A stretch of DNA of 64,000 nucleotides from Naumovozyma dairenensis CBS 421 (taxonomy: Eukaryota; Ascomycota; Saccharomycetes; Saccharomycetales; Saccharomycetaceae). Below the pieces are notes generated by a model that saw nothing but the letters and a program-made list of their open reading frames with translations, ran no database searches and had not been told where the DNA came from. The DNA is taken from NCBI RefSeq assembly GCF_000227115.2, contig NC_016487.1:124001-188000 (forward strand), given 5' to 3'. The translations under genes and the position numbers were made by a program. Each line of letters starts with the position of its first letter. Positions within the stretch are counted from its first letter, which is position 1. Shown here one piece after another: positions 9,184 through 19,570 of the stretch.

Positions 9184-10629
9184 ATGACCAAATTAACGGA
9201 TGGAATTCCGCCTAACACAAAAACGTCTCTTACTCCCACACGTACTCATACATCCACGCCAGCATCTCACCCATCTTCACCACTATCCTCTTCTTCATCA
9301 TCTACTCTACGAAACTTAAGAGAAACCTTCAAATTTAAATCTAGTAGGAAGTCTACTTCATCGAAGAAGGATCCTATACCGTTACATACGAATGTGAAAT
9401 CTAATCATAGAACATTGCAACGAAAACCATTATCAGAATCACCATCGAAACCCTCAACACCAATCCCGAAGAAGAAATCATCTTTCTCGTCACCATCTTC
9501 AAATGATAAGACCACAATACCTAATAATAACAATAATAATAAAAGGACATCAGCTCAAAAAATCTCTCTTTTTAAATATGACAACGTCCAAGTAATGAAT
9601 TGTTTTGTCCCTATATCTGCATCATCAACAAGAAGATCCTCATCATCTCATTCTAGCTCGAACTTTGCCGATTCTCATAGCGATAAGAGTGATTTATCCA
9701 ATACGATAAGTGTAAGGATAAAACCGACATCATTAATGGCTCAAGGCCCATTAGAAATTTATCAAATTTTTACTCCCGATATCTCTTCAAATATGAAAGG
9801 GTCTGTAAATGGAAACGGAAATGGAAATGGACAGACGATGAATTATTTATCAATTGGAAGAAACAGTAATATCATTCATCCACTGTTACCTAAATTGAAA
9901 GTTACTAAATTGTATGGTGGTAGTGGAGCTAATGATGGTTATAAATATTTTATAAATTTTTATAATCCTGAACGATTTTGGGAAATAGATTTTTTACCTA
10001 TCCTGGGGAATGATATGAGTGTAAATGAACCGTTACAAAATGTTATAAAGGAGTTTGAAAGAGTTATAAGTAAGGTATGTCAATTTGCAATAATTGAAGA
10101 AGAAGTTGAAGATGAAGGTCAGTTGGGAGCTGACTCATTAGCAGAAAATTCTAGTGTACACATTAATCGACTGAATCTAATATACACAGATGGGAAGGTG
10201 TCAGACACTACAAGCTACGAACCAAAGAATATGATAGAAGAACAAAAACAAGATACTAGCGATGATGACGATGAATTGAACTACTTATTAGAAGATATAA
10301 ACGAAGAAGAAGAAGAAGAAGAAGAAGAAAAGGAAAACAACGAGAGAGTCCAATCGCGATACATACCTCCAACTCAAGTACGAAGGAATAGCACATCTGA
10401 TATTTTACCCGCAGAAAATAAAATACAAGATGCATTCAGAAGGGCAATGGAAAATTGTTCATATTCATGGGAGCATTTTAATGGACTGAAGCTTAAAGAA
10501 AGTAACGATAGTAGGCGAAGTATGATGATACAACCTATCCTGACAAGAGATACGGACCAATCTTTAACTAGGAAACAAATGCTTATACAAAATAGAAGAT
10601 CTATATCTTTATTCTCTAATTTACATTAA
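9184..10629 (+). CDS. INP1: Peroxisome inheritance protein Inp1
   Basis: Inp1 is a peripheral peroxisomal membrane protein that tethers peroxisomes to the mother-cell cortex through Pex3. This 481-residue product compares with 420 in S. cerevisiae. A Ser/Thr/Pro-rich basic N-terminus (about 1-125) is followed by a conserved central region (about 125-300) with SLFKYDNVQVMNCFVPI, GPLEIYQIF and NYLSIGRNSNIIHPLLPKLK. This region is thought to form a pleckstrin-homology-like fold. An acidic E-run follows at about 377-390, then a basic C-terminus with ENCSYSWEHFNGLKL. The call rests on these segments and on the location between PFK2 and TOM40, exactly as YMR204C. Confidence 0.9.
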   Translation: MTKLTDGIPPNTKTSLTPTRTHTSTPASHPSSPLSSSSSSTLRNLRETFKFKSSRKSTSSKKDPIPLHTNVKSNHRTLQRKPLSESPSKPSTPIPKKKSSFSSPSSNDKTTIPNNNNNNKRTSAQKISLFKYDNVQVMNCFVPISASSTRRSSSSHSSSNFADSHSDKSDLSNTISVRIKPTSLMAQGPLEIYQIFTPDISSNMKGSVNGNGNGNGQTMNYLSIGRNSNIIHPLLPKLKVTKLYGGSGANDGYKYFINFYNPERFWEIDFLPILGNDMSVNEPLQNVIKEFERVISKVCQFAIIEEEVEDEGQLGADSLAENSSVHINRLNLIYTDGKVSDTTSYEPKNMIEEQKQDTSDDDDELNYLLEDINEEEEEEEEEKENNERVQSRYIPPTQVRRNSTSDILPAENKIQDAFRRAMENCSYSWEHFNGLKLKESNDSRRSMMIQPILTRDTDQSLTRKQMLIQNRRSISLFSNLH

Positions 10630-11142
10630 CCCAATAATATAATATATTCTTATGATTTGCAAATAATACTACGTTTCTGACACCCAAATTGGTTTTGGCG
10701 CAACGGAACGAAGGATGGCGAGTTCTTAGTGTGTCAAACATACACCTGGGTCATTTTTTTCTAATCCGTTTCCTGTGTATTTCTGGAAACAACCTAGAAG
10801 AATGGCAACGTCCTTTATTTTTGGACTTATTTAATCAAAACTTCTTATTGCGGCGCAGAGAACAAAAGTCAAAAATTGCCGTTTGCCGCTGACAAAATAT
10901 GTTGTTATGACGAAACGAACAGAACATTAAACAAGATAAAAGTAATAATGTTTGATTTAGTATTTTGTATTTTTGCATTGTTTTGCTTTGCTTTATAGGT
11001 GATGTTATAAAGTAAATAGTTACAATAATAAATGACTATAAACAAGATATATTATAATATATATAAAGTGAAAAAAAGCGGGAATACTGCATTAACAGTA
11101 CGGGAAAGACAAAGAGTGAGAGATTCATCATACATAGATCGT
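10630..11142. other. Convergent spacer, INP1 - TOM40
   Basis: This 513 bp spacer lies between converging genes. A 67-codon ORF at 10689-10892 has no recognisable features. Nothing else is supported. Confidence 0.55.
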
Positions 11143-12315
11143 TTAAGCTTGTTGTGGCATTGATTGTAATGGATTACCATCTACATCCAAACCTTGTTGC
11201 ATCATTAATAATTCTTGATTTCCTGCAGTTTCAAATTGTAGCCCACAACCTAATTTACTTTGATTTTTGAAATGATCAATTTCACCACAGAATAAGACAG
11301 ATAAAGTTGGTAAGATTTTTCTTTCTAAGAAACAACCAATTTTCCCGTTGGAATCTATAATCCCACGGAAGATAGATTGTCTATATTCATACTTAGCACC
11401 AATAGTAGTGGATCCCTCGACTGTTGGTTGGATACCAATTGGAGTGCCAACAACAGGATCAGTAATTGGAACCATACCGGCTTGTAAAGTAGTTTCAATG
11501 GCAGCTTCCACATTTGGAGTAATTTTCCTCCAGAAGGAGGCAACAAGGACACCACTAGCTTGTAATTGGCCTGAAAAGATCCAATCTTGTTTCTTAGAGA
11601 CGTAACGGGTTAAATATGATACACCTGCATCAGCTGGAGCAATTGCTTGAGGTCTGGAGTAAAGGACTTCAAGACCAAGAGCCAATTGTGGAGTAATACT
11701 TTGTAGAAGGGAACCCACGGCGACACCTGTGAAACTACCATCCTTTGTGGCGAATTGTGGATTTAATGTCTTCAAATTGATGGAGAAATCGGAAGCTTGG
11801 TAATCTTGTTCTAATTGGCACATTGTTGGTTGGCCATTGGCGATTTGTATGTTTGCCTTGGAAATGTTTGTTTTGTCCCAACCGTAATTAAATCTACCAG
11901 ATAATGACATGTCGTTATCTAAATTACCTTGAACGAAAAGGTTATCATCTGCGAAAAGAGCTGAGAATGCATAGTTTGGTAAGTTAGTTGATCCAATGGA
12001 AAAAGTATGAGAAGTTTGGAAGGCAGGATTTAAAGCGAATGCCTTATTTAGATCAGCTCTTAACCCTGTAAAGAAATATTGAGATAAGAAAACGTCACGA
12101 GAGACTTCTTTATTCAAATTTTCCACTGTACCTGGGTTCACTAGAGAAAGACCCTTTCTGTGAGCTTGTACTTGGTTATAAGTATCTATGACATAACTTG
12201 AAAGTGGGTTAGAAGACCAGAAACTTCCCTTAGATTGTTCGATAGTCATTGGAGAGACGTTTGGATCGGTTGGAAGTTTGTTGAAATCTGACATTGATAC
12301 AGGAGCAGAAGACAT
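11143..12315 (-). CDS. TOM40: Mitochondrial outer membrane import channel Tom40
   Basis: Tom40 is the beta-barrel pore of the TOM complex, through which nearly all nuclear-encoded mitochondrial proteins pass. The 390 residues compare with 387 in S. cerevisiae. A short soluble N-terminal arm with NPGTVENLNKEVSRDVFLSQ precedes the porin-3 barrel, with FTGLRADLNKAFALNPAFQTSH, YAFSALFADDNLFVQGNLDND and GVSYLTRYVSKKQDWIFSGQ. The C-terminal end has IGCFLERKILPTLSVLFCGE followed by DHFKNQSKLGCGLQFE, the last strands that carry the sorting signal. The start chosen gives MSSAPVSMSDFN; the Met at residue 8 is a possible alternative. Position corresponds to YMR203W. Confidence 0.97.
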   Translation of the reverse strand: MSSAPVSMSDFNKLPTDPNVSPMTIEQSKGSFWSSNPLSSYVIDTYNQVQAHRKGLSLVNPGTVENLNKEVSRDVFLSQYFFTGLRADLNKAFALNPAFQTSHTFSIGSTNLPNYAFSALFADDNLFVQGNLDNDMSLSGRFNYGWDKTNISKANIQIANGQPTMCQLEQDYQASDFSINLKTLNPQFATKDGSFTGVAVGSLLQSITPQLALGLEVLYSRPQAIAPADAGVSYLTRYVSKKQDWIFSGQLQASGVLVASFWRKITPNVEAAIETTLQAGMVPITDPVVGTPIGIQPTVEGSTTIGAKYEYRQSIFRGIIDSNGKIGCFLERKILPTLSVLFCGEIDHFKNQSKLGCGLQFETAGNQELLMMQQGLDVDGNPLQSMPQQA

Positions 12316-13087
12316 GATGCTGATGATGATAGTGTGTCGTAAGGGCTTATTCTACAGTAAACTAAATAAGAGTACAAGCCGTAGTTTAATCTTATCGCGA
12401 TTGCTATTGCTTCTTCTTGATAAGTAGAAACCTTGGCCTCCCACTTTGAACAAATCCTTTGAAACTTGTTGGTTTCTGGAAAAGTTTTCGTCTCTCTCTT
12501 TCTCGCCAATTCGGTAACTTTACGCTTTGACCGTTAACGCACCAACAGTCAACAACAAATAGTATATATATATATCTTCTATAAGATATAAGGTTACAAG
12601 ATATAAGATACAAGACTAAGGATAGTGCAATGATGTAACGTATCTGTAATGGTAATATATATACATAAATTTGATTATAATGGTTAGTCCTTCACTTATA
12701 CTTCTATATAACTATAGAAAAGTTATCCGCGTCGCACTTCATTCGCAAGACAAGACCAGACACTTTGGATTATCGCATGGATATAGGGAAGAACAGACAC
12801 TGTATAAGACTACAATTGCTTACATACTTTTTTAATAATAACAATAAAATAATATAGATTTTACTTGTAAGTTTTGTTTCTATGGGGACATGATGGTCTT
12901 GGAATAAAAAAAATGTGTCACAAAATATGCTGCATGGGTTGCAATTAGGAAGTTAAAGTTCATTCATATTTGTGCTCAACAATTGTATATTAAAATAGGA
13001 TACAAATGGCTATAAATATTTTCGATTACATGAGTACATAATCTACAGCTTATACGGAGGAAAGATGTACACATAATATATAGATGT
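12316..13087. promoter_or_regulatory. TOM40 promoter and ERG2 3' region
   Basis: This 772 bp spacer lies upstream of TOM40 and downstream of ERG2. It contains an AT-rich tract near 12560-12580 but no site I would name. No gene was seen; the small ORFs at its left edge overlap TOM40 and are artefactual. Confidence 0.5.
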
Positions 13088-13759
13088 CTAGAATTTATGA
13101 TTTTGGACAATGTTCTTAATCATATCTCTTGCGGTCAAATAACTAGTTCTCCATAAAGTATATAAATCCAAAGTACTTGAGAAAGTATCCAAGAATCCAA
13201 ATGGTAACATACAAGGGATCCAACCTTGAGCCAATTCCAATGCAAACGAACCACTAGTCATACTATATTGTTTAGCGTATCCCATTGGTAAATGATGAGT
13301 CATACCTGGGGTATAAATTTCAGGCATTGTAGCATGTGGTAAAGCAGCCTTTTGTTCACCATGTAATATAGTGAAATAATCATTTGCAAAATGGACACCA
13401 CTATGACCTTCTGTACCGACTGCTGTACCGAACAAGATTACGTATTCTGAAATGGAGGCATGTAAAATGATCATTTGACCCATGGCACCACCTGCATTGT
13501 TGAAGACCCATTCTTCGTTAGAATATTTGTTAATATATTCTTCACCGTAATGGGCAGCTAAGGCGTCCCTGACATCTCTTAGTAGGGCTTCTGTATGGAA
13601 ATGTTCAGATGATGGATCATGTTTGACTAGGACTGAGTTACAAATTTGATTCAAAGTGACTGGATCGAAGATAAAATGCTTTGGTAACCATGTAGTGAAC
13701 AATTGCTTTAGGATGTAACCTGTGGTCGCTAGGAAAACTAGAACTGTTAACAATCTCAT
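13088..13759 (-). CDS. ERG2: C-8 sterol isomerase
   Basis: Erg2 is the endoplasmic reticulum enzyme that moves the double bond of fecosterol from C8 to C7 to make episterol, late in ergosterol synthesis. It belongs to the sigma-1 receptor family. The 223 residues match the family length (222 in S. cerevisiae). An N-terminal membrane segment (about 3-22, LLTVLVFLATTGYILKQLF) precedes the conserved core. Recognisable motifs are EEWVFNNAGGAMGQMIILHA and AVGTEGHSGVHFANDYFTIL, with HLPMGYAKQYSM near the C-terminal end. The conserved acidic residues of this core, such as the Asp in FANDYF, are present. Position matches YMR202W. Confidence 0.97.
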   Translation of the reverse strand: MRLLTVLVFLATTGYILKQLFTTWLPKHFIFDPVTLNQICNSVLVKHDPSSEHFHTEALLRDVRDALAAHYGEEYINKYSNEEWVFNNAGGAMGQMIILHASISEYVILFGTAVGTEGHSGVHFANDYFTILHGEQKAALPHATMPEIYTPGMTHHLPMGYAKQYSMTSGSFALELAQGWIPCMLPFGFLDTFSSTLDLYTLWRTSYLTARDMIKNIVQNHKF

Positions 13760-14709
13760 TCTTTTCTCACTCTTGTAGTTTTATGTGTATTACCTTTTAT
13801 TTCTCAGAAGGAAGGAAGAATTGTTTGAGAACAAATTAATCTGGGGAGCAAGAGAAGAATAAGAGCTCTATATATAAATATATAACCGGAGATGCCCTTT
13901 TGTAATTGCGATCGAATCTTCTTGCAAGGCTTCTTGTCTTGATTTGTTTTGTGAAACGATATTTTGCGTATACGTCGTAACCGTTTAAAACGTTAAATGC
14001 GACACCTTTTTGGTGTAGTTAAACGAAGGAACAAGACCCCATTGAAAAGAAGATGAGGCTTATGATTCAGCAGCTAAATGGACTGAATGGTATTAGGAAA
14101 ACTATAATAGTCTTTGATTCTTTTCTATTATGTATTTACTTCACTTTATCTTACGAAAATCTGTGGTTTACTTATATTATTTGGTCATAAAGTAATATGC
14201 GAAAGAAACTGGTTCATCCATCCATCTTGACTTCTCGAAGAAAACTTGACAAAATATGCCCTTATTCAGATTATATATAATCTCTCATTTGGTAGCAAAG
14301 TATACTTACATCGATATATATATATATCTGAAAGATGAATAATTTCTTTCTTTCTGTTACTAATTACTGATGTATTCCCCTCCTAGGAAGTAACTAATTC
14401 TGGAAGAGAGAGCTAGCTACACGACGTTGCAAACATAAAGCTCACTAACATGGAAGGGAATGGGATAATAATGATGACAAACTGAAATGCTACATATTCT
14501 TTTGTTAATTATCATACTCTGCCAAAAAAAATTTTATGTAAGTGAGCTTATAGAGTTTAATTCACTTGCAAGTAACACCTGCGCTGCTGGACATTCATTA
14601 GTCATATGAAACACAACTACAACTACAACTAACAACGAATGATAAACCCCACATATCCAATACAATAAAGCATATCCAGGAGAAATAAAACACCCCATAG
14701 TTATATCAA
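13760..14709. promoter_or_regulatory. Divergent promoter region, ERG2 / RAD14
   Basis: This 950 bp spacer is shared by ERG2 and RAD14. Two possible sterol-response-like sites lie 210-270 bp upstream of ERG2. A 69-codon ORF at 14534-14743 runs antisense to the RAD14 start and is not credible. Confidence 0.5.
13969..14026 (-). promoter_or_regulatory. Possible Upc2/Ecm22-type sterol sites upstream of ERG2
   Basis: On the minus strand, ACGTATA (13975-13969) differs by one base from the sterol response core TCGTATA. TCGTTTA (14026-14020) matches the related AR1-type core. ERG2 is a known target of these activators in S. cerevisiae. Short AT-rich motifs occur by chance, so this is weak. Confidence 0.25.
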
Positions 14710-15813
14710 ATGACTCCTGAACAGAAAGCCAGAGTAGAAGCAAATAGGAAAAAAGCTTTAGAAAGGTTGAAAAAAAGAGGTATATTAAATAAGGAACAAG
14801 CTAAAACAATAGCAAGTAGGAATGCACAACCAGTACCTCAACCAGTTATCCAGAAACTAGCTTCTGTATCTCCATCCACAAACGATTTACGGGATCAAAA
14901 TAGAACTAATATCAACGGCAACATCACGAATGCTCAACCTTCCAATAGTGCAGATAGTAATATGACGCCTGCTGCTGCTGCTGCTGCTGCTGTTCCACCA
15001 AAGAGACCATTAGAGAAGATAAGACCAAGCATACGAATGAAAGATTATATAGAATATGATTTCTCCACAATGCAAAATTCAAATGGTGGGTATATAAACC
15101 CACAAGATAGACTAAACCGATCGTCTGAAGATTTCGATTACAATGATCCAGACTTTCTTGGATCGAAGAAACAAAAGACATTAGATGATTGGAAAAGAGA
15201 GCAAAGAGAACGAAAGGCTATATATGAGAATATGCCACCACCGGAACATATCTCGTTGGCTCCGAAGTGTGTGGAATGTCAAATTAATATTGAAATGGAC
15301 CCGGTTTTAAATGATGTTTTCAAGTTACAAGTTTGTAAATCTTGTGCTAAGGAGCATCCTGAGAAATACTCGTTGTTGACAAAGACTGAATGTAAGGAGG
15401 ATTATTTCTTGACTGATCCAGAATTAAACGATGAGGAATTGTTTCATAGATTGGAGAAACCAAATCCTCATTCAGGGACATTTGCTCGAATGCAGTTGTT
15501 TGTTAGATGTGAGATTGAAGCATTTGCGTTTAAGAAATGGGATGGTGAAGATGGATTAGATAAAGAATGGCAACGTCGTGAAGAAGGGAAATCAATGAGA
15601 AGGGAGAAAAAATATCAACAACAAATTAAACAAATGAGAATCAAAACAAGAGCACAAGAATATACTAAGAAGCTATTAGAAAAGAAACATGGGATACTAC
15701 ATGTTCATGAATTTAGTGAACCGATGAATGGTGGGAAAGATGAAGATGGGAATGATATTTTGAGAAGGAGATGTGTTGGATGTGGGTTAGAGACAGAAGA
15801 AGTTTCCATATAG
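14710..15813 (+). CDS. RAD14: DNA damage recognition protein Rad14 (XPA homologue)
   Basis: Rad14 binds damaged DNA and helps assemble the nucleotide excision repair incision complex with Rad1-Rad10, RPA and TFIIH. The 367 residues compare with 371 in S. cerevisiae. The zinc finger is clear: C187, C190, C209 and C212 (C-x2-C-x18-C-x2-C), followed by the XPA C-terminal DNA-binding fold, with YSLLTKTECKEDYFLTDPEL and KPNPHSGTFARMQLF. A basic helix around residues 285-325 and a terminal CVGCGLETEEVSI follow. A run of eight alanines encoded by GCT/GCC (14968-14993) lies in the disordered N-terminal part. Divergent from ERG2, as YMR201C is from YMR202W. Confidence 0.96.
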   Translation: MTPEQKARVEANRKKALERLKKRGILNKEQAKTIASRNAQPVPQPVIQKLASVSPSTNDLRDQNRTNINGNITNAQPSNSADSNMTPAAAAAAAVPPKRPLEKIRPSIRMKDYIEYDFSTMQNSNGGYINPQDRLNRSSEDFDYNDPDFLGSKKQKTLDDWKREQRERKAIYENMPPPEHISLAPKCVECQINIEMDPVLNDVFKLQVCKSCAKEHPEKYSLLTKTECKEDYFLTDPELNDEELFHRLEKPNPHSGTFARMQLFVRCEIEAFAFKKWDGEDGLDKEWQRREEGKSMRREKKYQQQIKQMRIKTRAQEYTKKLLEKKHGILHVHEFSEPMNGGKDEDGNDILRRRCVGCGLETEEVSI

Positions 15814-16216
15814 AATTTAATGTGGCAACTAAATCTAAATAGCATTCAAAGTGACGCAATTTCGACAGTATTGACAAGCTTCAATATATACCAGCCTACA
15901 GGATTGTGTTCGCCATTACTTCTCAATTTTGGGGACATCTAATGTATGTATACCATCTATGATAGACATAGCACATGACATGACATGACACGCTATTTTG
16001 ACGAACTAAGACGGTTCACGAGATAATAAGCATGTCTCAAAAAAAACACAAATATTCGTTGTTCTAATATAAGTTTCTCTTATTTGAATACTTTAACTAC
16101 ATGTACGGATATATATATATTTTTTAAATAGCAACACATTTTCCCGTGAAAGGCATTGTAATTATACTTAGTCTTTTAATTTATTTAACTTAATTAACTA
16201 ATCTTTTCTTTTCCCC
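15814..16216. other. Convergent spacer, RAD14 - ROT1
   Basis: This 403 bp spacer contains a small (ACATG)n-like repeat near 15967-15990 and AT-rich stretches. No gene was seen. Confidence 0.55.
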
Positions 16217-17005
16217 TCAGGCCATTAAAAATAAAATTGAACCTAAGCCAAGCATACCAGAAGCGATATACCAAAAAATGGACGAACTCCAAAATCCCTT
16301 TTGAATCTTCCTAGCAGAAGTCTTATGTCTATTTTCTAAGCTTCTCTTAACCATAGACCTTAAGGATCTCTTTTGTAAGGATCCAGTTTCTGATGCACCA
16401 TCAACTGTACCAGTATTTTCCACAGTATTACTCGTATCAGTTGGATTCAAAGTTTCAGTAGGTAACATCATCGGAGGTTTATAAGCCAAATACAAAGGTT
16501 GCATAGGGGATTGATCAAATTGATACAATTGTAACGACCAAACCCCATGGTACGAGTCAATTTGTACAGAAAATGAATGGAATGTTTCAGTTTGATTATA
16601 TCTTGTATAAGTGGAGATACCATCATCGTTACATGGATCACTGAATAGTTGTCTCCCGTCAACTTCGATGGGATGTAGTATTAGAGTACCGTTAGATAGT
16701 ATTTCGTATTTACCATGCTGGTAAATTAAGGAAGCCATGGGACATGTGGGGTCCTTTGGATTACCGGAGACTTGATATGTTGCTTCTTCGAACCATCCAT
16801 CTTCTGTGAAGGAATATGAAATACCAGGTAAAGAGGGTTCAATCAAGAGTTCATCGACTGGATCATAGAAACCTGGGCCTGTAAAGACTTGATTGGATTT
16901 GGATGACCATGTACCATACAGGGACTGTGCGTCACTGTCAGCTTTTGTTTTATGGAAGAGTATCGTCGTTTGTAGTAGGAAACCTAACAGACTTGGTAAT
17001 AGCAT
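16217..17005 (-). CDS. ROT1: ER membrane chaperone-like protein Rot1
   Basis: Rot1 is an essential ER protein that assists folding and N- and O-glycosylation of cell-wall proteins and affects beta-1,6-glucan. The 262 residues compare with 256 in S. cerevisiae. A cleavable-looking signal (about 1-22, LLPSLLGFLLQTTILFH) precedes a lumenal domain beginning LYGTWSSKSNQVFTGPGFYD, with a conserved FTEDGWFEEATYQV and DPTCPMASLIYQHGKYE. Potential N-glycosylation sites (NGT, NQT) are present. A single C-terminal membrane segment (about 243-262, IFWYIASGMLGLGSILFL) ends the protein, giving a type I topology. Position next to CIK1 and RAD14 matches YMR200W. Confidence 0.95.
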   Translation of the reverse strand: MLLPSLLGFLLQTTILFHKTKADSDAQSLYGTWSSKSNQVFTGPGFYDPVDELLIEPSLPGISYSFTEDGWFEEATYQVSGNPKDPTCPMASLIYQHGKYEILSNGTLILHPIEVDGRQLFSDPCNDDGISTYTRYNQTETFHSFSVQIDSYHGVWSLQLYQFDQSPMQPLYLAYKPPMMLPTETLNPTDTSNTVENTGTVDGASETGSLQKRSLRSMVKRSLENRHKTSARKIQKGFWSSSIFWYIASGMLGLGSILFLMA

Positions 17006-17491
17006 TCTTTTATGTTATATTAGTTAATATGTTGGGTCAAAGATAACGGAGAAAGAGACCTGCTTCTTGATCTTGACGCTACAATTGTAATATAATATTC
17101 CTGAAGCAAAATGCAACAATACTCGATATATCCTCTTCGAAGTTAACTAATAGTGCATATTGTATATACTTTAAAGAATCTCAAAATTCTAAAATTAAAA
17201 CAATAAAAACTGAAATTTTCCTGATTCGGAATCATACGATGTTTGGGTCTGCACGTGATGCAAAATATCCACAATACAGTTTACGGATATAAAATAGCCG
17301 CCCAGCAACTGGGAAGCTATATTCGTTAATCAAGAATCATTACTAGAGTAACTCTTATAGAATGAAGATATGGTTGGTAGAGTGTCTATGGTATTATTAT
17401 GGCGAAGGTAGTCGTGATGATTTGTATAGAATATATATATATACATCTAGGGTCTGAATAACCCCATATATCTTGCGGGTAATTTGCATTT
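17006..17491. promoter_or_regulatory. ROT1 promoter; CLN1 absent here
   Basis: This 486 bp spacer lies between CIK1 and ROT1, both on the minus strand. In S. cerevisiae CLN1 lies at this point; here I find no ORF or recognisable remnant. A CACGTGAT (17252-17259) matches the Cbf1 site. Confidence 0.6.
17252..17259. promoter_or_regulatory. Cbf1-type E-box upstream of ROT1
   Basis: CACGTGAT is a full match to the Cbf1/E-box consensus, about 250 bp upstream of the ROT1 start. Confidence 0.4.
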
Positions 17492-19570
17492 TCAACGATA
17501 ATCAATGAATTTCTCTATGGAGTCTGTTAAAGAGTTAATGGTCTCCTCATTGTCAAGTTTGAATAACAATGAAGAGGATAACCCCAAGAGGACCGTTTTC
17601 AAAACTCGAGCCACTAATGTAACGTCTCCAGTATCTTGTGACTTCAAAGATGATGAAGAGGAAGGAGAAGAAGATGGAGTTGAAAGATATAATAAAGCTG
17701 GTGATGGTCGAGATATTAGTCTCTCTAAAACATGCCTCGTCGGTTCATCATTGATTTGAATGAAATAAAAGTTTATCGGTGAGGAATGTCGGGTTATAGA
17801 TACCTGTAGTTTCGAAAAATGAATACCATTTTCAGGCAATGGTTTATGGTGATTCATTGTCGTCAAATCTATTTTTTTCAAATCAACTTGCAAAGAATCC
17901 AAAGAAATACTGTTAGCTTTGATATCAATGTTAATGTTGCCAGCCTCTGATTGATCATTTCTTAATATATCGGTCACGGAATCGTTCGCAATAAAAACAT
18001 GTTGTATCAATGTAGTGTAACTTGGATAATTAATGGACATGAAGCGTAACATTTCATACCGTAGGGAATCCCATGTATCTCCATTATTATTCGAGATTGT
18101 AAATAAACTGAAATCAGTTTTTTTATTTATCTTCAAATCATAATACATTTGATAATCTTGTAAAAGGAAATCAGATTCTGACATTTTATTGATCGGTATG
18201 ATTTTATTAATGAATAAAGGATTGTTCCTTTTCCCAGGTATTGTTATTGTTCTATTCATATAATCTATTTGAAAATTCCGTTCAGATAATTTATTTTCAT
18301 CAATGAATGCAAAACATCTAATTTTACAGTTAGTTTCATCAACAATATTTTCTAATCTTTTTCTTGTCATCCTTTCTTGTCTTAATTTGTCATGCTGTAT
18401 TTTATGAATTTTTTCTATTGACGATGCCTTCTCTTGAACTTTTGCTAGGCTCTTATTTTGTTCATTTAATTTGGATTGAGATATTATTTTGTTCTGTCGC
18501 AGTGATATATTTAATTCATTTGTTTTAGTGATTAAATTTTGTATAGCTAATATCTCTTGATTCATTGACTGTATTTCTTTATCGTTATTCGAGATTTTGC
18601 CTTCAAATGTTTCACATTTCAACTGCGTCTCCTTAAGCTCAAGATTTAAATGTTCTTGTTCATTTTGTAAAGCACTCATTGGTATGTTTTTTTCAGTTTT
18701 AAACTTTTCGAATTCCTCTTTTAATTCTATTTCAAAATCATGACATTTTTTCTCATTTTCATCTTTAATCTTATTAAATTTCTCATTAACATCATTCAAT
18801 TGTAAATTTAATGAATTAATTTCATCTTGGATATCTTGACTGGGTTTCATATTCTCTACATCGTTCAGCTTCTGTTCACATTGTATACTTTTATCGAACC
18901 GTTCTCTATCCAATTTATTCTCCAGTTCTTGCACTTCTACAGAAAATTGTAATTGTAGGTTATTCACAATCATAACCTCATCTCTCCCGATCGTATCCAA
19001 CTCCATACATCTCATATCTAGTTTCCCACTCAATTCGTGGATAGTCCTCATTATAGACGTAATATCATTCAATTTGTTTGAATTCTTCAAAATGAGTTCA
19101 GGTATTTCAAAAGTTTTAAAATTATAGATATCTTTCTCAATTTCGACAATGGCGTTCTTTAAATGATTTATACCTTTCATTATCTTTCTTTCACGTCTCT
19201 TGAATGTTTCTATAACATTATTATCGCCATTGTACGTGAGTACTCTCCCTGGGGTATTGCTTTTCCTTTCGATATTATTATTAGAGGGGTCGAATGAAAG
19301 TCTTCTTGATGATGACGGTATTGCTATTCGAGATGATGACATTGTAGTATGAGAATTGAAATGGTTGGTTACATCCTTTAGCATGGGGGATCTCGGTATA
19401 GGTGACATTGATAATTTTGGTTTTTTATATACAGGAGGTTCAATCTTATTATTCTGTCTTGTATTGTTATTATTATTATTATTATTAATGGTGGTATGAT
19501 TATATGATAAGAAGGGTATCCTGGATTGGTTACTCATTTTCAGTATGTGTGTTGTAGTCTCGAAATGCAA
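17492..19570 (-). CDS. CIK1: Kinesin-associated protein Cik1/Vik1 family
   Basis: Cik1 (and its paralogue Vik1) forms a heterodimer with the minus-end kinesin Kar3, directing it to microtubules in mating and mitosis. The product is 692 residues here (594 in S. cerevisiae Cik1). An N-rich basic head (about 1-125) precedes a long coiled coil (about 125-425) with heptad-like leucines and charged residues. A C-terminal domain (about 435-692) follows, which in this family has a motor-like fold without a nucleotide site; no P-loop GxxxxGKS is visible. The Met at residue 12 (19537) begins MSNQSRIPFL and may be the true start. Position next to ROT1 and VTI1 fits YMR198W; a pre-split Cik1/Vik1 function is possible. 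Confidence 0.85.
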   Translation of the reverse strand: MHFETTTHILKMSNQSRIPFLSYNHTTINNNNNNNNTRQNNKIEPPVYKKPKLSMSPIPRSPMLKDVTNHFNSHTTMSSSRIAIPSSSRRLSFDPSNNNIERKSNTPGRVLTYNGDNNVIETFKRRERKIMKGINHLKNAIVEIEKDIYNFKTFEIPELILKNSNKLNDITSIMRTIHELSGKLDMRCMELDTIGRDEVMIVNNLQLQFSVEVQELENKLDRERFDKSIQCEQKLNDVENMKPSQDIQDEINSLNLQLNDVNEKFNKIKDENEKKCHDFEIELKEEFEKFKTEKNIPMSALQNEQEHLNLELKETQLKCETFEGKISNNDKEIQSMNQEILAIQNLITKTNELNISLRQNKIISQSKLNEQNKSLAKVQEKASSIEKIHKIQHDKLRQERMTRKRLENIVDETNCKIRCFAFIDENKLSERNFQIDYMNRTITIPGKRNNPLFINKIIPINKMSESDFLLQDYQMYYDLKINKKTDFSLFTISNNNGDTWDSLRYEMLRFMSINYPSYTTLIQHVFIANDSVTDILRNDQSEAGNINIDIKANSISLDSLQVDLKKIDLTTMNHHKPLPENGIHFSKLQVSITRHSSPINFYFIQINDEPTRHVLERLISRPSPALLYLSTPSSSPSSSSSLKSQDTGDVTLVARVLKTVLLGLSSSLLFKLDNEETINSLTDSIEKFIDYR

